A DNA stretch of 36,369 bases from an uncultured Clostridium sp. Its GTDB lineage: Bacteria; Bacillota; Clostridia; Lachnospirales; Lachnospiraceae. A model generated the notes under the pieces. It saw nothing but the letters and a program-made list of their open reading frames with translations. It searched no databases and had not been told where the DNA came from. The position numbers were made by a program, and so were the translations under genes. The stretch spans positions 1-36,369 of the forward strand of contig CAMEIH010000025.1 of NCBI GenBank assembly GCA_945917985.1, in the 5' to 3' direction. Below are positions 1-8,291 of the stretch, in pieces; position 1 is the stretch's first letter, and each line of letters opens with the position of its first letter.

Positions 1-58
1 AAAGGCCGGGGCTAATGTTTCAATTATTTTAGGACATTTTCAAAAATGCTTGACAAGA

Positions 59-86
59 AAATGTGCGGGAAATCTCCCGCACATTT
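59..86 (-). terminator. Rho-independent terminator of the Cys-rich gene
   Basis: A perfect 12-bp stem (AAATGTGCGGGA against its complement) with a 4-nt loop lies 12 bp past the stop codon of the Cys-rich gene. Read on the minus strand, the right arm ends in TTT and runs into TCTT, giving a short U-rich tail. Confidence 0.85.
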
Positions 87-98
87 CATCAAATTCCG

Positions 99-443
99 TC
101 AGTCATTACTCTGTGAACCTTCACAGCCGCAGGTTCCCTGACTTGAAAAAGAAATAAAGGGGCGGGAATCCATCCTTGATTCACTGCGCTCTGATCTACA
201 GCCGCAATCCTTATCCCTGTCTCTCCCGTCACGACGGTCACAGTCGTTGTCTCTGTCTCTTCTGTCACGACGGTCACAGTCATTATCTCTGTCTCTTCTG
301 TCTCTGCATCCGCAATCCTTATCCCTGTCCCTGTTTTCTCTGCATCCGCAGTCATCGTTTCTTTCTCTTCTTTCCATGCAGCCACAGCATCCGCTGTTAT
401 TGCCACAACAGCAAAGTAAAAGTAATAAAATCAGACAATTCAT
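99..443 (-). CDS. Cys-rich, Arg/Asp 12-residue-repeat protein
   Basis: A 114-residue low-complexity protein that I cannot assign to a named family. It starts with a short hydrophobic run (about residues 3-13) that merges into a Cys cluster (CCC, then CC and C near 19-22). Five 12-residue units follow at residues 24-83, of the type DRRDRDNDCDRR or ENRDRDKDCGCR, and the tail is Ser/Gly rich with a CGC motif. I count 17 Cys. The start is supported by AAGGAG about 9 nt before the ATG, and a strong terminator follows. Similar small Cys-rich proteins are common in Lachnospiraceae and unassigned. A structural spore-surface or metal-binding role is inference from composition and from a possible mother-cell promoter. 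The reverse frame through the same repeats is also open, so coding rests on the ribosome site, terminator and in-frame repeat. Confidence 0.7.
   Translation of the reverse strand: MNCLILLLLLCCCGNNSGCCGCMERRERNDDCGCRENRDRDKDCGCRDRRDRDNDCDRRDRRDRDNDCDRRDGRDRDKDCGCRSERSESRMDSRPFISFSSQGTCGCEGSQSND
195..374 (-). repeat. Five 36-bp in-frame tandem repeats
   Basis: Five consecutive 36-bp units encode residues 24-83 of the Cys-rich protein. Units 3 and 4 (residues 48-59 and 60-71) are identical at protein level and nearly so in DNA; the outer units have diverged. The 36-bp period preserves the frame, so copy-number slippage would lengthen or shorten the protein by 12 residues. Confidence 0.85.
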
Positions 444-471
444 AGTATTATCACTCCTTATTTATATGCTT

Positions 472-498
472 TATCATATGCAGGAATGACAAAAAGGT
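472..498 (-). promoter_or_regulatory. Possible mother-cell sigma (SigK-like) promoter
   Basis: On the minus strand CATATGATA (472-480) fits the SigK -10 pattern CATAnnnTA, and AC (497-498) lies 16 bp upstream, close to the expected spacing. It sits in the short gap before the Cys-rich gene. The -35 part carries little information and the region is AT-rich, so a chance match is possible. Confidence 0.33.
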
Positions 499-504
499 TA
501 ATTA

Positions 505-1044
505 TCAATGCTTTCTGTGAAGTATGTTTTGTCTGATATAGGCGAAAGTTTCCTCTTCTCCTTCTTCTGCCAGCATGGTAAGAAGACATTCCAAAAGAGC
601 TTTTGTCTCAGGATGAATCGGTGCATTCTCTTTGCCCTTCAGGTAATAAATGAGAGGATCTTTCTGGGTATAATTGGAACCATTATATGTTTTGCAGGCT
701 GCAATTCTGTCCATCAGCATTTCAACCACATATTTCTCGGGCATTTGGGCCGGAGCCATACCTCCCTTTATTTCCTTTGTACTGTAATCAATCCAATATT
801 CGTAATGATGCTTATTACGCCCCTTGTGATGAAGCCATGCACTGGAATAACCGATTGCCTCTCTTTCGGCATTGTTGGGACTTCTGTTTCCCTGATAATA
901 TTTTGCACCCACCATAAATTCTGTTGGGCTGAATTTTGAAAGATCATGCAGCAGGCCCTGTCTGTACAATCCCACTTTAAAGCAACCCTCCATAACAAGT
1001 CTTTTATGATGAGTGATGGTCTTAAAGTGTTTCCATGCTTTCAT
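505..1044 (-). CDS. DUF5662 family protein
   Basis: A 179-residue soluble protein matching the clostridial DUF5662 family as I remember it. An N-terminal HHK stretch is followed by LLHDLSKFSPTEF, which resembles an HD-type metal-binding segment, then WLHHKGRNKHHYEYW, which is rich in His. Together they suggest a metal-dependent hydrolase-like fold, but no reaction is known to me. The start codon overlaps the end of the GH13-like gene by 23 nt and has no strong ribosome site, so translation is probably coupled to that gene. The downstream neighbour, 61 bp away, is the Cys-rich protein, which seems to have its own promoter. Confidence 0.8.
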   Translation of the reverse strand: MKAWKHFKTITHHKRLVMEGCFKVGLYRQGLLHDLSKFSPTEFMVGAKYYQGNRSPNNAEREAIGYSSAWLHHKGRNKHHYEYWIDYSTKEIKGGMAPAQMPEKYVVEMLMDRIAACKTYNGSNYTQKDPLIYYLKGKENAPIHPETKALLECLLTMLAEEGEEETFAYIRQNILHRKH

Positions 1045-2935
1045 TCTTTTTTACTGTCTTTCTTTTTCCTTTTCTCACCTTTTCCCGGTATCCCTCATCT
1101 TTTTCAGAAATGAATACCACCACGCTTCTTCCTTCCGCAAAAGCTTTATTCTCATCTGCAGCAATCGATTCTTTATTTTCTATTGAAGTAGAGAATATCT
1201 TCTGCCATTTCATTCCTTTGGGGAGCTTCGGAAGCGCAAGGGCATGTGATTGCCAGTGCATATTATAGGCAATGTACAGGGAAGCATCTTCCCTGTCTTT
1301 TACATATTTACCGCAGAGCATAATTCCAACCATTCTGCTGATATAGCTTGTGTCAGGTCTCCAGGCTTCCATTCCATGATAAGAAATATCCGGGAATCCA
1401 CAGCCTAAAGAATCCATGATTTTCAATTGTTCTCCAAGATGAAGAATCGGATGACTTTTTCTGAAACCGATAATCTTTCGGGTGAAATTGAATATTTCAT
1501 CAGAAAATTTATTTGTTTTCCATTTTATATTCCAGGTATCATTATCCTGGCAATAGGCATTATTATTTCCATACCTGGTATTTGCCAGTTCGTCCCCACT
1601 GAATAAGTAGGGTACACCCTGAGACAGGAATAAGAAAGATAGCGCATTCTTTATCTGCCTGCACCGCAGCTCCATAATGGATTTCTTACGGCTTTCGCCT
1701 TCTGTGCCACAATTCCAGGTAAAATTATTGTCAGTTCCATCCCTGTTAGCTTCACCGTTTTCTTCATTATGCTTCCGCTCATAAGCAACGCAATCGAACA
1801 AAGAAAAACCATCATAATCAGCCAAAGAATTGATAACGGCATGATCTGCAGGATTATTCCTCTGGTAGAAAATAACCTGACTTATCAGATTTTCATCTCC
1901 TTTCAGGAAACGACGCATATCATTTCTGAAATTTCCGTTTTCAAAAGCAATATTTTTATATCCGGGCCCCTTATCCTTGTAAAGCTTTTCAACAGGGAAA
2001 TAATCACTTCTGACCTTGGTTTCTTTCAGCAGTGGATCCTTCGCAATTGTCTCAAAAGGAATATTGAACCCGCAAAGTTTTACCCCGTCAATGTGATATT
2101 CAATTACCCAGTATCTCAGAATATCCAAAATATAGGTCTGCTTTAAATCCGGCGGAAAATAAAACTGCATCATAATTTCTATTCCGTTTTTATGCAGCGC
2201 TTTTACCAGCTTCTTAAAGGAGATGGCAGGGTCCTCCGCGCTGTAGGATGCCTTTGGCGCAAAATAAAATCCCTCCTGGTATCCCCAACAGTTGATTCTC
2301 TTTTCACCGTCTTTTTGAATATTGCATTTTTGGGTTGCTTCCTCCATACTGCCTGGCTTTCCTACAGACAGATACATACACTCGTCAAACTCGTAAGCCG
2401 GCATCAATTCTACCGCTGTAATGCCAAGCTCTTTCAGATAGTCGATTTTTTCAATGATTCCTTCAAAAGTTCCTTTATGCTTCACTCCTGAACTTTTGTG
2501 CATCGTAAAAGCTCGAACATTTAAGCCGTAAATGATCGTGTCCTGATAAGGAATCGCGAGCGGAGAATCCCCCTCCCAATCGAATTCATTTTTTTCAAGG
2601 ACACCCCTTGTCTTTCTTTTTTTCTCCCCAAATGCGCCGAAGCTTTCCAGTCCGGAAATCCTTTTTGCATAAGGATCCGTATACACTTCCTCATCCGTAT
2701 AATAATTATATTCTGTAAAAGGAAGTTTTTCTCCCTCTATTCTAATACCATACAAGGTACCTCTTTTTCCCTCTTTTGAAAAAGGAATACGGGTAGTCTT
2801 CCCGGTCTGATCATAAAGGAGTAATCCGCTTTTTTCCGCTGTTTCCGATTCCGTACAAAAATCATAGCCATTATTCAAAGGATAAACGCCCTGTTTTTCC
2901 GGTTTAAAGTAAGTAATCTGTATATTCTGTTCCAT
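1022..2935 (-). CDS. GH13 debranching-enzyme homologue, catalytic motifs lost
   Basis: A 637-residue protein with the full architecture of GlgX/isoamylase-type debranching enzymes: an N-terminal CBM48-like part (residues 1-125, including TDPYAKR), then a GH13 barrel starting near IIYGLNVRAFT (135-144), with GITAVELMPAYEFDE, KHNEENGEANRDG, SQGVPYLFSGDE and GNNNAYCQDND all conserved. The four catalytic regions are degenerate. Region I (normally DVVYNH) reads QFYFPP (257-262). Region II (GFRFD) reads GVKLC, putting Cys288 at the nucleophile. The acid Glu is apparently Asp311. The HD pair reads YD (374-375). It is probably not a working glycosidase and may bind glycogen or act as a regulator; that is inference. 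The ATG at 2935 is chosen over one 18 nt upstream because AGGAGG lies 4 nt before it. Confidence 0.85.
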   Translation of the reverse strand: MEQNIQITYFKPEKQGVYPLNNGYDFCTESETAEKSGLLLYDQTGKTTRIPFSKEGKRGTLYGIRIEGEKLPFTEYNYYTDEEVYTDPYAKRISGLESFGAFGEKKRKTRGVLEKNEFDWEGDSPLAIPYQDTIIYGLNVRAFTMHKSSGVKHKGTFEGIIEKIDYLKELGITAVELMPAYEFDECMYLSVGKPGSMEEATQKCNIQKDGEKRINCWGYQEGFYFAPKASYSAEDPAISFKKLVKALHKNGIEIMMQFYFPPDLKQTYILDILRYWVIEYHIDGVKLCGFNIPFETIAKDPLLKETKVRSDYFPVEKLYKDKGPGYKNIAFENGNFRNDMRRFLKGDENLISQVIFYQRNNPADHAVINSLADYDGFSLFDCVAYERKHNEENGEANRDGTDNNFTWNCGTEGESRKKSIMELRCRQIKNALSFLFLSQGVPYLFSGDELANTRYGNNNAYCQDNDTWNIKWKTNKFSDEIFNFTRKIIGFRKSHPILHLGEQLKIMDSLGCGFPDISYHGMEAWRPDTSYISRMVGIMLCGKYVKDREDASLYIAYNMHWQSHALALPKLPKGMKWQKIFSTSIENKESIAADENKAFAEGRSVVVFISEKDEGYREKVRKGKRKTVKKNESMETL

Positions 2936-2957
2936 GCGTCCTCCTGAAATCATAATT

Positions 2958-2971
2958 TGTAACCGTTTGTA
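2958..2971 (+). promoter_or_regulatory. cre-like (CcpA) operator
   Basis: TGTAACCGTTTGTA agrees with the cre consensus TGWNANCGNTNWCA at 12 of 14 positions; the mismatches are both in the right half. It lies just downstream of the -10 of the GH13-like gene, overlapping the expected transcription start. That position would suit carbon catabolite repression. Family knowledge plus an eye-made match only. Confidence 0.45.
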
Positions 2972-2974
2972 TCT

Positions 2975-3003
2975 ATCTTATCACAATTCTTTTTCCCTGT
3001 GTA
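2975..3003 (-). promoter_or_regulatory. Candidate SigA promoter of the GH13-like gene
   Basis: On the minus strand: TACACA (2998-3003, 4 of 6), a 17-bp spacer, and TAAGAT (2975-2980, 4 of 6) preceded by an extended -10 TGn. The divergent DUF1292 promoter begins 11 bp away, so the two promoters lie back to back. Confidence 0.45.
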
Positions 3004-3013
3004 AAAAATATTG

Positions 3014-3042
3014 TTGATTAATGGGGAAAGGCTTAGTACAAT
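3014..3042 (+). promoter_or_regulatory. Candidate SigA promoter of the DUF1292 gene
   Basis: TTGATT (3014-3019, 4 of 6), a 17-bp spacer, and TACAAT (3037-3042, 5 of 6). The expected transcription start leaves a 5-prime leader of roughly 36 nt that carries the ribosome site TAAGGAG. Confidence 0.55.
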
Positions 3043-3084
3043 AAAGGCAGTACCAATCAAATCTATCTCTTGTAAGGAGCAATT

Positions 3085-3426
3085 ATGGGAAAACAAAACA
3101 ATTATGAAACACCGGAAGAAAATGATGAAGAAATGACAGTAACACTTGATCTTGATGACGGAACCAGTGTCACCTGTGCCATTGTTACTATTTTAACTGT
3201 CAGGGATCAGGATTACATTGTACTTCTTCCTCTTGATGAAAACGGAGAAAATCAGGATGGGGAGGTATGGTTCTACCGATATCACGAAGACGAAAATGAT
3301 CCAAATGCCGAGCCGGAGCTTGGCTATATCGATGACGATGAGGAGTATGAAATCGTTGCCGATGCCTTCGATGAATACCTCGACAGCGCTGAGTTCGATG
3401 AGATCGTCAGCACTGATGGACAGTAA
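3085..3426 (+). CDS. DUF1292 domain protein
   Basis: A 113-residue, very acidic cytoplasmic protein of the DUF1292 (YrzB-like) family. Typical features are the N-terminal TVTLDLDDGTSV, the central DYIVLLPLDE, EVWFYRYHED and the acidic EPELGYIDDDEEYE. The family is widespread in Firmicutes and its role is unknown to me. The start is supported by TAAGGAG 6 nt upstream and by its own promoter. The last 20 nt overlap the 3-prime end of the convergent helicase gene, so no separate terminator fits between them. The Asp/Glu-rich tail (about residues 85-113) may be a flexible acidic surface. Confidence 0.9.
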   Translation: MGKQNNYETPEENDEEMTVTLDLDDGTSVTCAIVTILTVRDQDYIVLLPLDENGENQDGEVWFYRYHEDENDPNAEPELGYIDDDEEYEIVADAFDEYLDSAEFDEIVSTDGQ

Positions 3427-5227
3427 TTCCCCTAAGAAATCTTGTTATTTTTCGATTTCTCTCATTTGTATAATACAGATACAGCAAATTTTGGGCTCTT
3501 GTTATGGCAACATACAGGAGCCTTCTTTCTTCCTCTACTTCTTCCTCTGTTTTACAGTTTTTCCCCGGTATCACTCCCTCATTCAGATCCGGTAGAAAAA
3601 CACAGTCAAATTCAAGGCCTTTTGCTCCATGCATGGTGATTACCGAAATTCCCTCTGTCAGAGAAAGCTTCTCATTCTCATGACTATTTTGCATTCTATT
3701 GAAAAACTCTGCTGTCGTCTCTCCTGTTTTCATCTGTTTCAGGTCATTCGTCAGCCTCTCGGCCATTCCAAGAAAACTTTCCCTGTTTTCCGAAATACTT
3801 TTTTGTACAAGATACTCATCATATCCCATTACTTTTCTGAAATATCTGACAGCCAGAAAAGGAGAAAGTGTTGACGCTACCGCAAAATGATGAAAAAGAA
3901 GTTTTACTTTCTGACACATTTCCCTGTTATTTCTGTAGTATTCCAGAATATCATTCTCTGTTATGACCTCTCCTGTTAACGACTGTCTCGACAAAAAAAG
4001 ATTCGGTTTGTTCATGATCATCAAAAAATCGCTTCTCCTGTTTCCCTCCCTGGCGAATCGCAAAAAAGCCTGAAAATCTCGGGCTACAAAGCTCTGAAAC
4101 CGATCTTCTTTCTGTTTAACCTGTTCATGAACGTTAATTCCATCATGTTTGAGCAGTTCGAAATAACGGTATGCCTCTGCATTTGTCCTGACAATCAGTG
4201 CGCTGTTTTTTTGTTGTTCTATCGAAAGCATTTTGATATCTTTCAAAATCCTTCGTTCCTCTTCCTGTCTGGTCGAAAGAAAGCAAAGGCTGACCTTACC
4301 ACCTTTTTTCATAGGAACCGGCGACTTCAAAAATCTGTTTTTGTTACTTTTGATTACCCGATCGGCAAAGTGCACAATCTCACTTCCGCTTCTGTAGTTT
4401 TCCGTAAGAAACAATTCTTTTACATTTTCCAAGTCTTTTGAAAATTTTTGCATGATTCCCGGTGCGGAACCGCGAAATCCGTAAATTGACTGATCGTCAT
4501 CTCCCACAACAAATAAATTGCCATACCCCGCAGCAAGTATTTTTACAACCTGATACTGTACCTCATTGATATCCTGAAATTCGTCAACCTGAATATGTGT
4601 AAATCTGTGTTGCCACTTTTCTCTCAATTTCCCATGATTCTGCAACTGTCGCAGGCATAAAAGAATCATATCATCAAAATCAAGAAATTTTTGTTGATTC
4701 ATCATATCATCATAATCCAAACATATTTCTTCAAATACTTCCCCGGACAGGCCGGGAGGCAATTGACTGATTTCACAAAAATTCTTTTTGCGGCTGATCA
4801 TATCAAGCACACCGGAAGAAATATCATATTCTTCTGCGCCGGTGACACCTTTATTCTTTAAAATAGTTTCAATTATCTTTCTTTTATCTGTTTCTTTTAC
4901 CAGGGTAAATTTACTGAACAAGCCTGATTCCTTAAGAATAGTATAACAAATACCATGAAAGGTTCCAAAATGGACTGATTCTTTTTTTCTACTTATGATG
5001 GGATTATCTTTTGATTCTTTCAAATACCTGCTCTGCATTTCAAGGGCAGCTGCCTTTGTAAAGGTGATGGTAAGAATCTGATCCGGATTTACATGATGGT
5101 TGACAATTAAGTTTATGATTCTTTGGACGATGGTGAATGTCTTACCTGATCCGGGACCCGCAATCACCCTTGCAGGTCCTTTCACATGGTTAATCGCATT
5201 TAACTGCATCTTACTCGCTTTACGCAT
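3407..5227 (-). CDS. UvrD/PcrA-like superfamily 1 DNA helicase
   Basis: An ATP-dependent 3-prime to 5-prime DNA helicase of superfamily 1, with a full motif set in order: Q-motif Gln (Q8), Walker A GPGSGKT (24-30), Walker B in VDEFQDIN, motif [16 protein letters not shown], motif IV LTENYRS, motif [14 protein letters not shown] and motif [14 protein letters not shown]. At 606 residues it is about 100 shorter than PcrA or UvrD and lacks the usual C-terminal extension. Three starts are possible: TTG at 5242, ATG at 5227, ATG at 5209. I choose 5227 because it gives an ATGCGTAA overlap with the gltX stop and keeps residues before the Q motif. It is third in the chain hydrogenase - gltX - helicase. 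A role in repair or replication is family knowledge; the exact subfamily is uncertain. Confidence 0.9.
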   Translation of the reverse strand: MRKASKMQLNAINHVKGPARVIAGPGSGKTFTIVQRIINLIVNHHVNPDQILTITFTKAAALEMQSRYLKESKDNPIISRKKESVHFGTFHGICYTILKESGLFSKFTLVKETDKRKIIETILKNKGVTGAEEYDISSGVLDMISRKKNFCEISQLPPGLSGEVFEEICLDYDDMMNQQKFLDFDDMILLCLRQLQNHGKLREKWQHRFTHIQVDEFQDINEVQYQVVKILAAGYGNLFVVGDDDQSIYGFRGSAPGIMQKFSKDLENVKELFLTENYRSGSEIVHFADRVIKSNKNRFLKSPVPMKKGGKVSLCFLSTRQEEERRILKDIKMLSIEQQKNSALIVRTNAEAYRYFELLKHDGINVHEQVKQKEDRFQSFVARDFQAFLRFAREGNRRSDFLMIMNKPNLFLSRQSLTGEVITENDILEYYRNNREMCQKVKLLFHHFAVASTLSPFLAVRYFRKVMGYDEYLVQKSISENRESFLGMAERLTNDLKQMKTGETTAEFFNRMQNSHENEKLSLTEGISVITMHGAKGLEFDCVFLPDLNEGVIPGKNCKTEEEVEEERRLLYVAITRAQNLLYLYYTNERNRKITRFLRGITVHQC

Positions 5228-6677
5228 TCTGAAGCAGTTCAATTCCTTTTCTGATTCTTTTCAGAGTCTCCTCTTTCCCGAGAATTTCCATGATTTCCGT
5301 AGCACCGGCAGGTGTCATCTGTTTGCCGGAAACCGCTGTTCTCACCGGCCACATCACATAGCCGTTCTTGCATCCTTTCTTCTCAACAAAGGAAAGCAGT
5401 AACTGATACAGCGCATCATTGGAATAATCCTCTGCTTTTTCAAGCTCAGGAAGAATTTCCTCCAAAACTTCCAGAGATGATTCCTTTGTCGTCTTCATTT
5501 TCTTATGCTCGTACATAGAAGGATCATATTCCGGCAGTTCTTCAAAGAAATCTACCAGTCCGCTGATATCCGGGAAGATTTCGATTCTGGTCTTTACCAT
5601 TGCGGCAATTTTTCTGAAGTCAAAATCCTTTGTCAGAGCCTTCTTTAAGTAAGGTTCTGCCATTTCATAGAATTTCTCATCATCCATTGCCTTAATATAT
5701 TCACCATTCATCCATTTTAATTTTGTATAGTCAAACACAGCAGGAGATTTTGACATATGATGATAATCAAATATCTTGACAAGCTCCTCAAGGGAGAAAA
5801 TTTCTTCCGTACTTCCTTCAGGGCTCCATCCGAGAAGGGCTACAAAATTCACAACAGCCTCTGTCAAAAATCCCTGTTCAATCAGATCTTCATAGGAGGA
5901 GTGACCACATCTTTTACTCAGTTTATGATGTTCCTCATCTGTGATCAAAGGACAGTGCACATAAACCGGCACCTCCCAGCCAAAGGCCTCATACAAACGG
6001 TTATATTTAGGGGAGGATGATAAATACTCGTTTCCTCTGACCACATGAGTAATTCCCATCAGGTGATCATCCACCACATTGGCAAAATTATAAGTGGGAT
6101 AACCGTCTGATTTGATCAGGATCATGTCATCCAGCTCCGCATTATCTACTGTAATATCTCCGTAGATCTCATCATGGAACGTTGTGGTTCCTTCTGTGGG
6201 GTTATTCTGCCTGATCACATAGGGAACACCGGCAGACAACTTTTCTTCCACCTCTTCTTTGGATAAAGATAAGCAATGCTTGTCATACACATTGATTTCT
6301 TTTCCGGCAACAACTCTGTTCAGGGTAGCAAGTCTTTCCTTGTCACAAAAACAGTAATATGCCTCCCCTTTTTCAATCAATTCTTTCGCATACTTCAGGT
6401 AAATGCCCTTTGCCTGTCTTTCAGACTGCACATAAGGCCCTACTCCTTTGTCCTTATCAGGACCTTCATCATGAACAAGACCTGTTTTTGCAAGGGTTCT
6501 GTATATGATATCTACCGCACCTTCTACATAACGCTCCTGATCGGTATCTTCTATTCTGAGAATAAAATCGCCGCCTTCATGCTTCGCAATCAGATAGGCA
6601 TATAATGCTGTTCTCAAATTGCCTACATGCATTCTGCCTGTAGGGCTGGGTGCAAATCTTGTTCTTATTTTAGTCAT
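5220..6677 (-). CDS. gltX: Glutamate-tRNA ligase
   Basis: Class I aminoacyl-tRNA synthetase of 485 residues, the usual length, charging tRNA-Glu. The N-terminus [20 protein letters not shown] holds the HIGH-type signature (HVGN), followed by [11 protein letters not shown]. The KMSKS-type loop reads KLSKR near residue 245. A CFC pair and a later HC around residues 105-130 resemble the zinc-binding insert. In many Firmicutes this enzyme also charges tRNA-Gln for transamidation; the sequence alone does not settle that. The ribosome site GAGG is 9 nt before the ATG, and the start overlaps the hydrogenase stop as ATGACTAA. The 3-prime end overlaps the helicase start in the same manner, so the three genes are probably translated from one mRNA. 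Confidence 0.97.
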   Translation of the reverse strand: MTKIRTRFAPSPTGRMHVGNLRTALYAYLIAKHEGGDFILRIEDTDQERYVEGAVDIIYRTLAKTGLVHDEGPDKDKGVGPYVQSERQAKGIYLKYAKELIEKGEAYYCFCDKERLATLNRVVAGKEINVYDKHCLSLSKEEVEEKLSAGVPYVIRQNNPTEGTTTFHDEIYGDITVDNAELDDMILIKSDGYPTYNFANVVDDHLMGITHVVRGNEYLSSSPKYNRLYEAFGWEVPVYVHCPLITDEEHHKLSKRCGHSSYEDLIEQGFLTEAVVNFVALLGWSPEGSTEEIFSLEELVKIFDYHHMSKSPAVFDYTKLKWMNGEYIKAMDDEKFYEMAEPYLKKALTKDFDFRKIAAMVKTRIEIFPDISGLVDFFEELPEYDPSMYEHKKMKTTKESSLEVLEEILPELEKAEDYSNDALYQLLLSFVEKKGCKNGYVMWPVRTAVSGKQMTPAGATEIMEILGKEETLKRIRKGIELLQNA

Positions 6678-8169
6678 TTTTATTTTCCTCCATATCCGGA
6701 ATCTTTTTATCTGCCGATGCCTTAAATCCTGCCACTTCTTTCATCGCTTGAGGAATCGGTATATTGGTTCCCGCGCCGGCGATACAGCCTCCGGGACATG
6801 CCATTCCCTCGATCAGACATCCGTTTTTCTTACCTGCCTTGGCAAGCATCAGCATTTTCTTACATTCTGCAAGACTTTCAGCATGCTCTATATTCACTTC
6901 CACATCCGGATAGTATTCTCTGATACATTCCTCAATGGCATTTGCGACACCGCCTGCCACACCGTAGCCCCTTCCGGCTCCTGTGGCATCATTCATGGGC
7001 ACATCCGGGCTGACCTTACTAAGATCAATTCCTTTCGCCTCAAACATGCCTGCCAGTTCTTCAAACGTAATGACAAAATCCACATCAGAACGCACTGTTC
7101 TTCTGGACGCCTCCAGTTTTTTGGAAGCACAGGGCCCTATAAACACCACACTGGCATCGGGATGTTCCTTCTTGATCTCTCTGGCTGTTGCCACCATAGG
7201 GGTCAGCGCATTGGAAATCTTATCGATAGTTTCCGGGAAAAATTTCTTTGCCAGCATAGCCCATGAAGGACAGCAGGAGGTAAGAAGAAACGGCACTTCT
7301 CCTGTCGCCACTTCCTTTGCATAGTGCTCCGCCTCGGTTATAGCTCCGATATCTGCACCGATAGCTGTTTCATAGACGTCAAAAAAGCCCAGTTCCTTCA
7401 ACGCTTCCTTCAGCATATCAGGTGTCACATTGCTTCCAAACTGACCCACAAAAGCGGGTGCTACCTGGGCAATGATCTTTCTTCCTGACTGAATGGCACG
7501 AATCAGCTGAAATATCTGGGATTTATCGGCAATTGCCCCAAAAGGACAGCTTACCATACACTGGCCGCAGGATACACAGATATCCGGATCAATGTATGCT
7601 CTTCCCTTCTTGTCGCTCTTAATAGCATTCACGCCGCAGTTTGCAAGACAGGGTCTTACCTGATGGGAAATCGCATCGTAAGGGCAGACCGATTTGCATT
7701 TACCGCATTTAATGCATTTTTCCTGGTCGATCACAGATCTGCCGTTCTTCATGGAAATTGCACCTTTCGGACAAACTTCCCTGCAGGGATGTGCTACACA
7801 GCCCATACATTTGTCGGTAACCTCATATCTGTTTTCAGGACAGGCGTTACAGGCAGAAGGAATCACCTGCATTAACGGAGGTTCATAATATTTTTCGTCA
7901 ATATTACTCTCTTCAAGTCCCTGCGTTACATGAACCGGTAAATTTTCGGGACGCAGAGAAAGTCCCATGGCAAGGCGAATGCTCTCTCTGGTAATTGCAC
8001 GCTCCCTGTATATATTTTCATATTCTGATTCTTCATAATCTACTATTTTATAAGGCAGTGCTTCCATATCATCCTTCAGGTTTTCTGAGGTATATGCAAG
8101 ATTGGCAACTTCCTTGAAAATACGTCTTCTCTTTTTACGAACCTGGGTATCAATTCCACGCATGCTCAT
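6670..8169 (-). CDS. Monomeric [FeFe] hydrogenase, group B type
   Basis: An [FeFe] hydrogenase catalysing reversible proton reduction, 499 residues. Cys-rich segments before the catalytic domain bind several [4Fe-4S] clusters: CNAC (107-110), CMGC and C129/C133, [11 protein letters not shown] (152-162) and [11 protein letters not shown] (198-208). The H-domain has all three loops: TSCCPSW (297-303), GPCASKKLE (345-353) and [11 protein letters not shown] (455-465), so the H-cluster ligands are present. The arrangement and N-terminal [13 protein letters not shown] fit the group B1 family rather than the classic CpI enzyme; this is from memory. GTG at 8199 would also open the frame, but ATG at 8169 has AAAGGA upstream and fits the family start better. 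No maturases are in the window. It lies downstream of feoAB and overlaps gltX. Confidence 0.92.
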   Translation of the reverse strand: MSMRGIDTQVRKKRRRIFKEVANLAYTSENLKDDMEALPYKIVDYEESEYENIYRERAITRESIRLAMGLSLRPENLPVHVTQGLEESNIDEKYYEPPLMQVIPSACNACPENRYEVTDKCMGCVAHPCREVCPKGAISMKNGRSVIDQEKCIKCGKCKSVCPYDAISHQVRPCLANCGVNAIKSDKKGRAYIDPDICVSCGQCMVSCPFGAIADKSQIFQLIRAIQSGRKIIAQVAPAFVGQFGSNVTPDMLKEALKELGFFDVYETAIGADIGAITEAEHYAKEVATGEVPFLLTSCCPSWAMLAKKFFPETIDKISNALTPMVATAREIKKEHPDASVVFIGPCASKKLEASRRTVRSDVDFVITFEELAGMFEAKGIDLSKVSPDVPMNDATGAGRGYGVAGGVANAIEECIREYYPDVEVNIEHAESLAECKKMLMLAKAGKKNGCLIEGMACPGGCIAGAGTNIPIPQAMKEVAGFKASADKKIPDMEENKND

Positions 8170-8291
8170 AATCTGCTGATCCTTTCTTTTGCTCACCAAA
8201 TACCGACAACTTTTATAAGTCTCTTACCAGTCAATATTTCCTCGCAGGCTTCTATCTATTTTTACACAATCCTGCAAGGAAATCAAGGATT

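Noticed and set aside
195-374. Regular 36-bp repeats that could suggest a CRISPR array
   Set aside because: Units are contiguous with no spacers, are in frame and encode a 12-residue protein repeat behind a ribosome site.
89-406. Minus-strand frame of 105 residues rich in Thr/Glu over the repeat region
   Set aside because: It shares the strand with the Cys-rich gene in another frame, has no ribosome site and its repeats only mirror those of the better-supported gene.
5228-5242. TTG start five codons upstream for the helicase
   Set aside because: The only purine-rich stretch lies 2 nt before the TTG, too close; the ATG at 5227 matches the overlap pattern of the preceding gene pair.
6619-7266. 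Plus-strand open frame of 215 codons
   Set aside because: Lies antisense to the hydrogenase and gltX starts, is Cys/His rich from reverse reading of conserved codons, and has no ribosome site.
8170-8291. Promoter for the hydrogenase chain
   Set aside because: TTGACT and TATAAA occur on the minus strand but only 11 bp apart, and no other pair had acceptable spacing; not called.
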